Shown: piece after piece, positions 45,926-57,329 of the stretch | Layout of the letters: every line of letters begins with the position of its first letter | Numbering within the stretch: the first letter of the stretch is position 1 | Assembly (NCBI GenBank): GCA_963402885.1 | Contig: OY727099.1 | Span: forward strand, 12,450,001-12,514,000 | Length of the DNA stretch: 64,000 nucleotides | Direction: 5' to 3' | DNA from: Antedon bifida | Taxonomy: Eukaryota; Echinodermata; Crinoidea; Comatulida; Antedonidae | The notes under the pieces: model-generated | What the model saw: the letters and a program-made list of their open reading frames with translations, nothing else | What the model was told of the DNA's origin: nothing | The model's database searches: none | Position numbers and translations under genes: made by a program

Positions 45926-47600
45926 TAGGCCTAAGTTTTAATTATAGTGCAGCAAGTATAATATTGTAGAATTTGTTTGTTTATTAGGGCACTACTGACT
46001 GTGTCAGTCGGTAAATTTTACCACAATTTATATTAATATCATGGTTATTTATTATTTTGCTGAAATTTACAACATTTTAACAACACGATTATGATACGTT
46101 ACCCGAGTTATAATAAATTATATTACTTTTTGCACAATTCTATCTTGTAAACTAATATTGATTTATTTAGTTTTCTATATTTACTATGATTTACTACCTG
46201 TACATTTGACGCCAATGTTACGATTAAAGAATTTAGAAAACTTTTCAATATAATTTTCATTGAAACAAACTAAATTTATATAGGCCTATATATAAATTCA
46301 AAAGCATGAAGAAACCTAAACCGCCCAGTGTTATACTTGAAATCTGTGAAAATGAGATTAAATTACTGAAAAAAACATTCTAAGTATAATGGTTTGCGCC
46401 ATCTGTCGATGAAGAAACGTGTTAAAAACTTGGATTTCACTTTAATGTGGTTTAGCGCATTTTGTTTATTAAATGCTTGATTTAACAGAGTAGTAGATGT
46501 CTGAACACATTTTGTTCACATGACACTTGGCTGACAACATTCATCAAAATGCCTACACGTAATAATTATGTGGGTGTCATATGCATATTAGGACTAAAAT
46601 TGATACAAATACTGTACCTAAATTAACCAAATTAAATCTACATTTATTTCATTTTCATTTATTTATTCATGGTCAAACACAGTAAAATATTTACGTGGTT
46701 TGAAATTATTTTTGTTTGTTCAAAGTTAAAAATTCACATAAAAATGAGTTAAAAAGGTTAACATTTTGTAAAATACAAATAAAACACATCATTTAAAATG
46801 ATGATTGATGAAATAATGTGATCAAATAGCTCTAAAATATCAAAAGATAATATCAGTAGTCAAATGTTATTATATTTTCTATCCTCAGCAACATAACACT
46901 CTTGATTCCTGTGCCATTTGACGTATAATCTAAACAATATTTTTGTTTTGGCCTAAAATCTTATGACAAATTTAAATTTACTTTATTTCGTCCTCAGTAA
47001 ATTATTATTTCTCTGGTTTCCTTTTCATTTAGCAGGAGGCAATTTACCTTACACCAATTGGAAAAAGCATTTATTTCATAATGATATTCTGTTTCACTAA
47101 ACTCTACTCTTTAACAGGCCAACTATGGCAGTGTCATCAGCATATTTTAAGTAATGTATGTTATTAATTGTCGACTTACAGTCATTGCTGTAAAGTATAA
47201 ATAAAAGGGGACTAAAAACACATCCAAAAATGAAAAATGTTGTATAACTTTTCAATAACAATTAGCTCACTGATTGAATTGCTTCTACCAAGGCATTCTA
47301 ACAACAAGACACTGGGCTCACCTTGCCAAGATAGGACACTTATCTTATATCTCACAATAAAATACATCTGGCAAAGTGCCGGAGATAGGCGATAGCTACA
47401 TCTTCCGTAGAAGCGTAGTCTGCCAGGAGCAGCCGCTATTCCTTTGACACACGACAAGTTAGTGACACTCTTCCCCAGTAGTGTGAACTGATGTGATACA
47501 GTGGTGGCGGCCTTCCAAACAACATCTTCAAAAGTTGGTCCTGCCTTGGCCAGTACGTAGGTGGGGCCGAATGGTCCAATCGAACATCCCCGATTAGCCT
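45926..47600. other. AT-rich spacer
   Basis: No gene or clear repeat. A short gtcagtcggtaaa phrase near 46003-46015 resembles the gtcggtcggtaaa phrase at about 5640-5652. Confidence 0.5.
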
Positions 47601-47619
47601 ACTCGACTATCTTGAGATC

Positions 47620-48500
47620 AGGATAAGGCCAGAAGCCTATCAAATTGGGCTGTCATCAGCGAATAGCCAGGAGCCACTCCCAAGCCCACCGCACAGACAT
47701 GCCTCGTCAAGTCGCTGATCTTCCGCCCACTTCTCAAGCGCACAGCTCGACTTTCCATGTCCCAGAGGTCCGCATGCCGAGACAGTTGTAGATCTCTGCA
47801 ACCGGTCAAGATGAAAGCAGGCGTCGAACACCTTGGGCACCGACAAGGTGATGAGACTCACCACACACCGTCAGTGTTTAAGGGCCAACTCTCTCTAATC
47901 ATGCTTTCCAGCATCTTGATGGTGCCGTGAGTTTTCCTATCCAGAGGTAGGATGTTGGTACCATCCCCCAACATGTGCTGGACGTTCACATGCTGCCTTA
48001 CATCCTCCGGTGTCTAAATCCCTTTTCTCGAGGCTCACCTACGCCATCCAGTTTAGTGCTCGCCACTGCACTCGAGCCCTCCGTCAAGTGCTTCGCTCGA
48101 GCGGTTTGAAACATGCCGAAGCATGGTACTTCATCACGTGGGCCTGTATGTTGTCCAATGGACCGCATCCAAGGTGACACGATATCTTTTCGCACGGCCG
48201 GGGCACTCGCCACCGGGCAAGTCCCTCCCCTTTTCCCCACCGATGCGGCCTCCTTCGGGGTTGAACCGCTCTGTCTGCCAAGAGCACCTCCACAATTTCG
48301 GATACGTCCGTTTCGCAGTATCGGCCACTGGTAACTGATCCATATCTGGGGAAAGAGATTTAAACATGAGTGATTGCTAACTGAGGACTTGCAGTCCACA
48401 CATCGATACAAATCAATGTCCACATCGATACAAATCGATGTCCAAATCGATGGTGCAATGTTCACATATGCCCTAATACAACGGTCCCGCACCATCATCT
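47620..48500 (-). pseudogene. GC-rich island, possible decayed retroelement
   Basis: About 880 bp is clearly richer in GC than the rest of the window and is open in several minus-strand frames (for example 48498-47998). One minus frame reads RPCEKISCHLGCGPLDNI then QAHVMKYHASAC (near 48235-48130), which resembles a Cys/His zinc-finger spacing as in the N-terminus of R2- or NeSL-type retroelements. No single frame covers the region, so frameshifts are likely. I do not recognise the family; composition and the finger-like motif are the only support. Confidence 0.35.
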
Positions 48501-48650
48501 GTAGGTGAAGAAAAAGAAAATAAATCAGGGCTTCAGCTTGTCATGATTTAGAACCACCAACTTGTTACTAAACTGAACCTGCTGCAACAAACAGGAAGAA
48601 GTTGAGGGCGTCTGTCGAAGTAACTGTATTGGTCCATGGATTAATTTAAT

Positions 48651-48682
48651 CATTAGGCGCAGGAGCCCCGGATAGCGTTACG
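48651..48682. repeat. Inverted repeat, left copy (partner 52031-52062)
   Basis: These 32 bp are the exact reverse complement of 52031-52062 (words cattaggcgcagg and gccccggatagcg). Weaker similarity extends right to about 48830 (ccagttaca, ggtgt and aaaacacatta when reversed), so it is part of a longer repeat of about 200 bp. Confidence 0.88.
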
Positions 48683-49529
48683 AAGTCGTTAACTCTGTCA
48701 GCCCATGGTCAGCCCAACTAATGTGTTTTTCCCATGGACAACTTATCAATAACTAAACTTTGTCACCACCCATAAGTGTGCTGTTCATTTCCTATTGACC
48801 AATGAACACCAATGTAACTGGACCTGAGTTTCTTGCTATTCGACCTTGGGTGCAAATTATACAATTAATTGATGTTAAGGCCACTGACTACTCTTTTCTG
48901 TATAGAAACACTGAATTGACTGAATAATAAGAAAACCCTACAATAATTTCTACTACTACTTGATATGGTGTTATACAAGAACTATATTAAAAGAATAGAA
49001 TGTATGGAGAATGAAAAAAAAAAGTTAAACGTTATATGTAAAACATCACTTAGATGATATCTATCAGATATATCATTTTCTAAACATTGTTTCATTAGTT
49101 ATATCACGGAAAAATAAGTTAGTTATAAATAAGTAAGTTATTTCTCCATAATATATTTATATTTGGTTTTACACGTAATATTTCATTAAGAATTTCATTT
49201 TCTGACAATGTGATTGAAAAATGATGATGTTAACTGTTGGGCCTACAGAAATGATACAAATTCTCAGTTGATATGACACAAAATTTACAGAATTCAGCAC
49301 TAACATACTATATTCTTCAGTTCAGGTCACAAGTTTCAGGGGCGACAATGCAAACATCCCGCTAATATATCTCTGTATTGCCAAGTAACACATGGGAAAA
49401 GAACAAATAAAAAACAAAAACCATTCAAAACAGACCTATTTCTGTTTTAAAAAAGATTTAAATGAAATAATTCTGTACACTGTACTGTACTTGGAAACAC
49501 GTACTTGATTTGTGATATCCTCCGTTAAA

Positions 49530-49890
49530 AATACAGTAGAAAGTGTCCCCTTAATAGGAGTTCTACTGCCCCTGGAACAATTCCTAAAAAAACATGTCCT
49601 CTTCATAGAGGTTTCGCAGAAAAAAACCCAATACCAATACTGATCTGGACTCGGAAATTAAAAATGTAGCAGGCAACGTTTCACCAATAAAAACTTTCAA
49701 GACAGACAAAGTATCATAATTATTATGATATTCATTTTTATTTAATAACGATAAATAGATATAAATATTTCGTCTTTTTTGTTATTTTGTGATGGAAAAA
49801 ATATTGAGTGAACATTGGCACTGAGCTTAAATGTTCCCCGTCCCCTTAATGTCCCCTTTATAGGAGTGTCCCCTCAGTAAGGATTGGCTG
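49530..49890. repeat. Diverged MITE-like region related to 29185-29337
   Basis: The words acagtagaa, gtccccttaataggag, atgtcctcttcatagagg and, at the right, gtccccttaatgtcccctttataggag match the 29185 element ends and interior. The arms are too decayed to place borders well. Confidence 0.5.
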
Positions 49891-49909
49891 TTTCGCCCCT
49901 TAATAATAT

Positions 49910-50200
49910 ATGATGGTGTCCATCTTATGTCCTCTCAATTTTAATGTGCTACACCCGATAATCCCACGAACTAAACGAAAGACATTTGCTGACCGTTCGT
50001 TCGCCGTAGCAGGACCCAAAATTTGGAACAGATTACCAAGTCACATTAAACACTTAGACGACTATAATCAGTTTAAAAAACATTTAAAAGCACTATATTT
50101 CAAACAATGTTACGATACTAATTGATGTGAAGCGCCGCTGATTATAATTAAATGTTGTATAAATGTGCGCTATACAAGTAATAATAAAATAAAAAATAAT
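49910..50200 (+). pseudogene. 3' end of a non-LTR retrotransposon (LINE) with its tail
   Basis: The frame 49910-50125 encodes IPRTKRKTFADRSFAVAGPKIWNRLPSHIKHLDDYNQFKKHLKALYF. The ADRSFxVAGPKxWNxLP...FKxxLKxxxF signature is the familiar C-terminal end of CR1/L2-type LINE ORF2 after the reverse transcriptase. It ends at a TGA, followed by aatgttgtataaatgtgcgctatacaagtaataataaaat, a typical 3' tail. The rest of the element upstream is missing (5' truncation). Confidence 0.8.
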
Positions 50201-50212
50201 ATAATAGAATAC

Positions 50213-50375
50213 ACATCTAGCTCGTATGCACCTAAAGAACCTAGTACATCTTTCGAGACGAGTAGGGGGTTACCCCGGTGTATTAGTACATCACAGCCAC
50301 TGATCACCAACTGGGCCCTCTGGAAGACCAGTCTTTGACTGAAGAGGTTACGCAGTATAAATATATATTTCAATT
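50213..50375 (+). mobile_element. SINE 3' part (family of 13255)
   Basis: It has ctcgtatgcacctaaagaac, ctagtacatctttcgagacg, ggttaccccggtgta, agccactgatca and agaccagtctttgactgaag without a break. The tRNA-like head is absent. It directly follows the LINE tail. Confidence 0.75.
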
Positions 50376-50409
50376 CAATTCAATAGAATAACTGTACAGT
50401 AGGCTCCCA

Positions 50410-51110
50410 TTTGATGCAATGTGTTACCCAATCCATGCTATCCATTTGAAATAATGTGCTATCCATTTGAAATAATGTGCTACCCGATAATCCGTATAGA
50501 ATAATGTACAGTACAATTATATCCATTTGATTATGCTACCTAATGTGCTATCCATTTGAAATAATGTGCTATCCATTTGAAAGAATGTGCTACCCGATAA
50601 TCCGTATAGAATAATGTACAGTACTATATCCATTTGATTGTGCTACCTAATGTGCTATCCATTTGAAATAATGTGCTATCCATTTGAAAGAATGTGCTAT
50701 CCATTTGAAAGAATGTGCTACCCGATAATCCTTATAGAATAATGTACAGTACTATATCCATTTGATTGTGCTACCCAATGTGCTATCCATTTGAAATAAT
50801 GTGCTATCCATTTGAAATAATGTGCTACCCATTTGAAAGAATGTGCTACCCGATAATCCGTATAGAATAATGTACAGTACTATATCCATTGGATTGTGCT
50901 ACCCAATGTGCTATCCATTTGAAAGAATGTGCTATCCATTTGAAAGAATGTGCTATCCATTTGAAAGAATGTGCTACCCGATAATCCGTATAGAATGTAC
51001 AGTACTATATCCATTGGATTGTGCTATCTATTGTGCTATCCGTTTGAACTAATGTGCTGTCTGTTTGAAATAATTCAGGTTTTTTTTTTTGAATATGTTT
51101 TGCTATCCAT
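50410..51110. repeat. Minisatellite with higher-order structure
   Basis: The base unit is about 21 bp, tgctatccatttgaaataatg or its gaaagaatg variant. These are grouped into blocks marked by cccgataatcc(g/t)tatagaat, gtacagtac and atatccattt/ggatt. The marker starts at 50483, 50593, 50721, 50849 and 50977, so the last three spacings are exactly 128 bp and the first 110 bp. Confidence 0.92.
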
Positions 51111-51847
51111 TTTAAACGTGCTAAACAAGTTACATATTTGTTGATATAAATTTGCGGTACTCCAAAGTCAAAGTCTCCAAAGCTATTCCATCATTTTGTA
51201 TTCGGGGAATCGCCCACAAGTGTTTTCTCAGAGCAGAGTATGTTCCGTATGGGGTTCTGTATGCTATTTTTTAATAATGTACAAAAAATGAAATGAATAA
51301 TCATATTAATTATCGGTATGTACGGAGAAAGCTCGAGCGGAAGTCGAGAGTTACTTTTGCCAACAAGACGAAGCGCGAAACAAATAAAAACGCAGCCCGA
51401 AACATCTGAAATAATATACAATTTCTCAAAACATGAAAACACAGAATATATTATATTAATATAACTTTTTAATATTTCCAAAGGCTCGGAAAGGAAGAAG
51501 GGCCTTAAAAAACTGAATTGCTATATGTTAGACCACATTTCCATAACTTTTCAAAACTCATCGAACCCTCTGCTAGTAGGCCTAATTAATATAGGAGCGT
51601 ATCGCCAAATCATTAGAAAAAAAAACATGGCATGAAGATGTAATTAATCAAACAACGGCCAAAGAATACCAACAATTTTAATTTAGGTTTCGATTCGTAA
51701 TTACTAATGTGGTGGACTAAGCCTAGTTTGAAACTATAGTGACCATTTATTTTAGAAAGAAAGATAGAAAAATTTGTTTCCATCTCCATGTTAATACCAA
51801 GGCACTTTTCAATTAAAAATTCTGGCCTAGTATTCTTGCAAGGTCGT

Positions 51848-51890
51848 CACAGCTCCAGTTACAAAGGTCGTCACAGCTCCAGTTACAAAC
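51848..51890. repeat. Short tandem duplication of about 24 bp
   Basis: The phrase gtcgtcacagctccagttac then aaa occurs twice in a row, at the outer end of the right inverted-repeat copy. Confidence 0.75.
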
Positions 51891-52030
51891 GGTGATACAA
51901 AGTGTCAATCATTTGACCAGTGAACAGCCCACTGGTAGGATAGTCCTTGAAACCGTCCGTAAAACACATTAATCACTCACATCAGTCATGCCGCTAATGG
52001 TTGAAAACCTCACTTTTTGGGGTTTTCAAA

Positions 52031-52062
52031 CGTAACGCTATCCGGGGCTCCTGCGCCTAATG
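52031..52062. repeat. Inverted repeat, right copy (partner 48651-48682)
   Basis: An exact 32-bp match in opposite orientation, with diverged similarity extending left to about 51850. The copies lie 3.35 kb apart and enclose the LINE tail and the satellite. Confidence 0.88.
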
Positions 52063-52069
52063 CCATGAT

Positions 52070-53095
52070 TGGTCTCAAACAGCAAGTTAAATTTAGGATT
52101 TTCGGGCTTACCTAGGCCTAGTGATTTCTATAGGGTTTCTATTGAGTTATTTGTTTAAACAGTCCAGTATATAAAGGTTTGACCTCAAACAAATTGCAAC
52201 AGAAGTTTTTATTGTTTTATCTAGTTTGAGGGTTAAACCATGAGTAGCATATTCAAAATTGAATAAAATAGGAGAACCGGAATGGGTCTAATTTGCATAT
52301 TTTGAAAATTGCGGCCATTTTTTATAACTGTCCATATCTCCGCAACCACTGGGCGTAGCGAGTTAATTGTTATGCCAGAATGTTCACAATTAAATATATT
52401 TCTATTTACTATATTATGGGAAATGTTGTCCATACTGACCGGAAGTACGATTTCTGGCTTTTTGACCCTCATCCTAGTCTCCTTATTATCTTGGTAACTA
52501 ATAATCATAGGGACATGAGATTGGCTGCAAATTGTTTAGGACACTGGACTGAACTTTTTTGTCCGAAAGTGATCGGAAACTTTCTTATTAACCTTTGGGT
52601 AATTGTGTATCTCAATAACTATCAGTGACACAAACTTTCAAACAATATGTATTAAAGGGAGTATAGAAAGACCAATGGAAGTCTTGGAAGAGGACAAAAA
52701 CCATGACGACTTCTTCCAAGCATAGCCAAAGAATGCAGTGGACTAGTATATAGGTGATGTCGAAGTGAAGGCTGCCTTTCGACTTAGGGACTCCGCTCGT
52801 TAACCAACTCATTCTCGTCGAAGGTTACGTAAGGTCGTTTTTTCTCATGAAGATACAAAGATAAAAATCCTGTCTGGGGAGCAAAACATTCATCATCTAG
52901 CTATGTCGAATTTATACAAGATGTTCAAATATTTCTTGATAGAACAAAAAAGGAGAGAAGTGAGCGTTCCCAGCTGATAAAAATCCGGGACCAAAAGTAC
53001 GGAGTCCTCCTTCGCCAAGGAGTGGTCAATCGCAAGTGGATCTTTCGTCGATCGCGTTGTAGTCGAAATAAAAACCGAGTCAGCAGACAAAACTG
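52070..53095. other. Unassigned repeat-like stretch
   Basis: Higher in GC than its surroundings near 52640-53090. Overlapping frames on both strands (52233-52508, 52309-52497) have no features I recognise. It may contain the decayed 5' part of the LINE that follows. Confidence 0.4.
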
Positions 53096-54080
53096 CAACT
53101 CAACTACCATGCATGTACACTAACATCGACAGTATTTCAAACAAAAGTTAATATTTGATTTTAGTTTGTGATGTAAAACCAGATAATATTTTTATAACAG
53201 AAAGTAAATTAAAAGAAGTTGATTGTTCGAACGTTTATTTTGATATTATCTTATTTACTATCTTTAAAAAAGACTGAGTGGGTAAGGAAACATCTGGCGA
53301 CTTTTTGTCATTAATTTACATTGCCTGGGAGAAGAAATATCAGTATGTTTAATCAAATATGGGAATAGGACTTTTTTTCTCGCTTGCATATATCGGCCTC
53401 CAGGTTACATAGAGAGTACAACCGAACCATCAGAAACACTGTCCAAACTGTCCGTTGATAACCAACTACTTCAAATCTATAAAATGGACAGACTATTTTG
53501 TGCATGGTGGAGCCAACCAGCGAATAAAAGATGTTTACGATGTTTGCAACGAAAATGTCCTTACGAAGAAAGACCAACCTTCACGTGTAGACCTAATTGT
53601 ATGTAACTAAAAACGAGCTTGAAGAGAGAACTTGAATTACTTTTCTCCGATTGGTCCAGGCGACCACTCAGTTTTGGATTTTGGTTTTATACTAGAAAGA
53701 CTTTTATTTCTAAATACGTTTACATGAGATTTCAAACCAATGTTACACCTTTTTTCATTGGTGAACTGGTAGAAACTTGTTGAGGCCATACTGTAAATGT
53801 GGGACTGTTTTCTATCTAACTATAATAAAGCTATTAATCAGTTTATTCCCAAAAGTAAAATGTGTTTAAACAAACCACCCACCAAACACAAGATTATCGA
53901 TTATTATTAAATTGAAGCAAAAAAACGTTACCAACAATACTGTTAGGCTAGAAACGCATGTTTCTGCAGTAAAGCACGCCAAGCTAAAATATTTACGTCT
54001 ATGCCAGAAATCATAACTACCACGGATTTTTACTCCGGCCACCGGACCGGAATCTGGGCTACTGATGTGAACGTAGCTTA
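53095..54080 (+). pseudogene. Decayed LINE: AP-like endonuclease region and linker
   Basis: Read in order with frameshifts, the plus strand gives the endonuclease motifs of CR1/L2-like LINEs. These are MYTNIDSISNK (53113), KPDNIFITESKL (about 53180), YRPPG (53391), GGANQRIKDV then PSRVDLIVCN (about 53500-53606) and GPGDHSVLDFGF (about 53656). Further on come NKAINQFIPKSK (about 53824) and AKKRYQQY (about 53920), typical of the linker before the reverse transcriptase. Stops and frame changes make it inactive. The reverse transcriptase is not present downstream. Confidence 0.75.
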
Positions 54081-54129
54081 GGGCGTCACAGCATCCTCGG
54101 CATCCTTTTGTTAGATTGCCTTGCTTCAC

Positions 54130-56680
54130 GTCCTAAAATAAACACACATTTGATGCATATAAAAAATATAATAACTGTTGCCAGTGAAGCCCATTCATGT
54201 CAGTTATTTTTGGACTGGTAATCTACTAATGAGATAGAACCTGCCTGTAAAGCAAGTGAATCCATTGAAAAGATAAACGGAAGAATCGGAGTCTTGAAAA
54301 GAACAGAGAAAGAAGGATAGAAACAAGGAAACGGTTGGTGTATGACGTTGATGTTCACGTTAATATATTAATGATCTTGTTTAATCATAACCAGGAAAGT
54401 TAAATAAAAATATTCTGTTTCTGCCATTTCGTTAGTTATAATAATCTGCTTATAAAAATTGAGTGGTTGTTGGAAATTTGTACCAGGCATTAAAATCAGT
54501 TATAAAATATTAATAGTTAAAGACTCTTTTCATTTATTTCTTTATTATTGGCTTAGGTAGTAAAATTGGATTCCAAGAAACCAATTATTTTACTGTCGAA
54601 ATCATTATTTGATAACAATATGTATGGTAATTATATAAGCATATCATCCATAACCTTGGCTTCTGAAATTGTGATTGTGTTGATGTATTCAAAGTGACAC
54701 ACATCAAACTATCTTACAAAATTGTTAAAAAGATACTAAAAAGATAGGTAATTTTAAAGTTGTTACCGTCTTGTTTTTTGTTTTGTTTTTTGGCTTTAAC
54801 GAAATACAGATATGGTAGCTAGCCCTAAGGAATAAAACTTCTGCGCCGTGTTGTTTATAACATTTTTCAATGTACCCTCGCTACATACATACAATGTTAC
54901 ATAGTTTCACACGCGTATAATGGTTATTATCTATAGTTAACTTTGCAGATAATTTAAACAAGAATACCAATCGTATTCGTCTTTCGGATGGGACGTTAGA
55001 TGTATAAAAAACTTTATTCAAACATAATATAAATATTATGACTGTTTAAGTCCTGTATTTACTGTACTACATAAAAAAAACTTACACCAGAGATTAAAAC
55101 AACTTAAACTATAGTAGTGTTTAGGATAAACATATTTATTCGAAATTATTTTATTTAGGATAAACATATTTATTCTTGGTATGCCTACACTTAGACGGCA
55201 TATCTACACATGTCTTCCGAGTCTATAGCATAATATGCTAAACGGCGGATCTAGCCATTAATGGGTGGGTTTAGTCAGAATTAGCAGTGATTCCATCAAC
55301 TGTGATGCTGTATTTATTTGTGAAACGAACAAAACGATATTAACATAAAACGTGCGGTGAATTAATTCATTGAATACTATGTGAAATTAATTATAAGATT
55401 CCAGAGGATTCTTGTCACTTTATATTTATACATAGAGAAAAGTAATATTCCCATCACTATTTCCAGATTTATCAGTAACTGTAGATACGTCATATGCATG
55501 TCAGTGCTTTGAACTAAGAGAACATTTCCAATCAGTAAATTGAGATGTACGGTGTAGCTTGTTTAGTAAAGTACAGAGTACGTTGATTGCAGTAATACTT
55601 TATGCGAATATTATTTACTAGTTACGGATAACGAGAATAAGTGCTATAATATTACCTGGAATTCTAAATTAATTAATATCATTATGAATAGTCTAAATGC
55701 ATAAAGTACTATATAGGCACATTTGCACACAGTGAGTAACTGTTTTGCATTGATTGAAGAGCTTTTTTATGTCAAAAAGTGACAAACACAAAAATGATTA
55801 CCATCTTTCGCGTTCAATTAGATTGAATTAGGTTCGTACGTCAGAATTGTTCGTACAGTTTATCAGACCATTCCCCTCTACACCTGAATTTTTCAACTGG
55901 TAAAGCAATACAAAGCATTGATTATATGGTCTCATCAAATTACAGTCAGTAACTAAGACATTGAATGACAGACACACGCTGTCCATGTAATATCTTTTAC
56001 GCTATGAAACTATTGCTACTATTGAAATGGCAGTACTTGTTACCGCAGCTGACTCTGGAGAAATTTCACTAATCTGCGTAAACTGACACTTTCCCAATAA
56101 TTATCATTTGAGTATCTGAAAATCATACAACATTTGGTTAAACCAAGCAAGATAATTAAATACATAAGACTCATTAATTCCTTCTTTTTTTATCATTCTC
56201 TTCTTTAAGTATTTTGAAAAGAACTCCATATTAATTCATAAATAGATGTATGAAATTCAATTTGTTGTCAAAATATATACGAATATTAGGATATTAGAAT
56301 GTTCTCTTAAAACACAATTTTTCAATCTATTTTTTTTCGAAAGATTTCCTTCGACATATGAAATTAATATGTTTGCAGGAGAGTGCATCTTGGTACAAAA
56401 ACTAATAATCAATGGACCACACATCCAATACTGAAGGAATACCAATTAATCAGCTTATGCCATTCGACACTATGTGACGCCAAAAATGAAATTACTACTG
56501 TAACTGTCAGAAAAATTATATATTTATATTAATAGAGAAACATAAAAATTTCAATTTGAAATTCGTTGAAAAAATCAAAACGAAATTGACAATGTAAAAC
56601 ATCAATGGAAAAATGCAGAAGTTCAGAGATTATTAGTAGATGAATACTAAAGGACGAATATTAATTTGGGCCATGTAATT
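54130..56680. other. AT-rich non-coding stretch
   Basis: No gene is supported. A small direct repeat (ggataaacatatttattc) occurs at about 55121 and 55157. The few open frames are short and AT-driven. Confidence 0.5.
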
Positions 56681-56689
56681 ATTACCAGA

Positions 56690-57310
56690 CGTCCAATTAG
56701 ACAAATAAAATATATAAAGAAGAAAAAGAATGATAAGAAAAATAAGTAAAGGAAAAAGATATTGGAAAAAAACAATAACTAAATCATTAAAATGATGGAA
56801 GAGTGGGCAAAAAGAAAAAAATGAACAAAAGGAAATGAAGAAAATTAAAACAAGTGAAGAAAAAGATATCAAGAGAAAAAATAAAACCAAAAGAAAGAAT
56901 CAATTAGATTTGAACTTCGGGTTATCCGCGCAAACGCCACATGCACATGCATTAAAATATGAAGGCCGACAATAATAATATATATAATAATACTAGTACT
57001 AGTATAATAAATATTTTATTTTGAGGCAGAAACAAGAAATTTGTCTGTTTTATTTATATAATAATAATATATAATAGATAAAGAAGAAAAAACAATAAAA
57101 AAAATAGAAAGAAAAAATCAATAATAACGGAAAAAAATATCATAGTGAGAAGAAACAAAAATCCAAAAAGGAGAAGAAAAAATAATAAAACTTAGAATAG
57201 AAACCCAGAGAAACTTCTTTTCAACAGTCTAAAAAGAAAAATAAATGAAAGAAAAAAAGAAGAAAATAGGTCAAGAGATGGAAAACTGAAAAAAGTAAGA
57301 GAAACAAAAT
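56690..57310. repeat. Long purine-rich tract (plus strand)
   Basis: About 600 bp of mostly A and G on the plus strand (aagaagaaaaagaat, aaaagaaaaaaatgaac and similar words), broken by about 130 bp of TA-rich sequence near 56930-57060. The minus strand is correspondingly pyrimidine-rich. No regular unit is visible. Confidence 0.8.
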
Positions 57311-57329
57311 CAACAATGATTAATTATAT

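Noticed and set aside
47998-48498. A 166-aa minus frame as an intact gene
   Set aside because: It begins in AT-rich simple sequence (repeated acatcgatacaaatcgatg words), overlaps other equally open frames, and has no clear family match.
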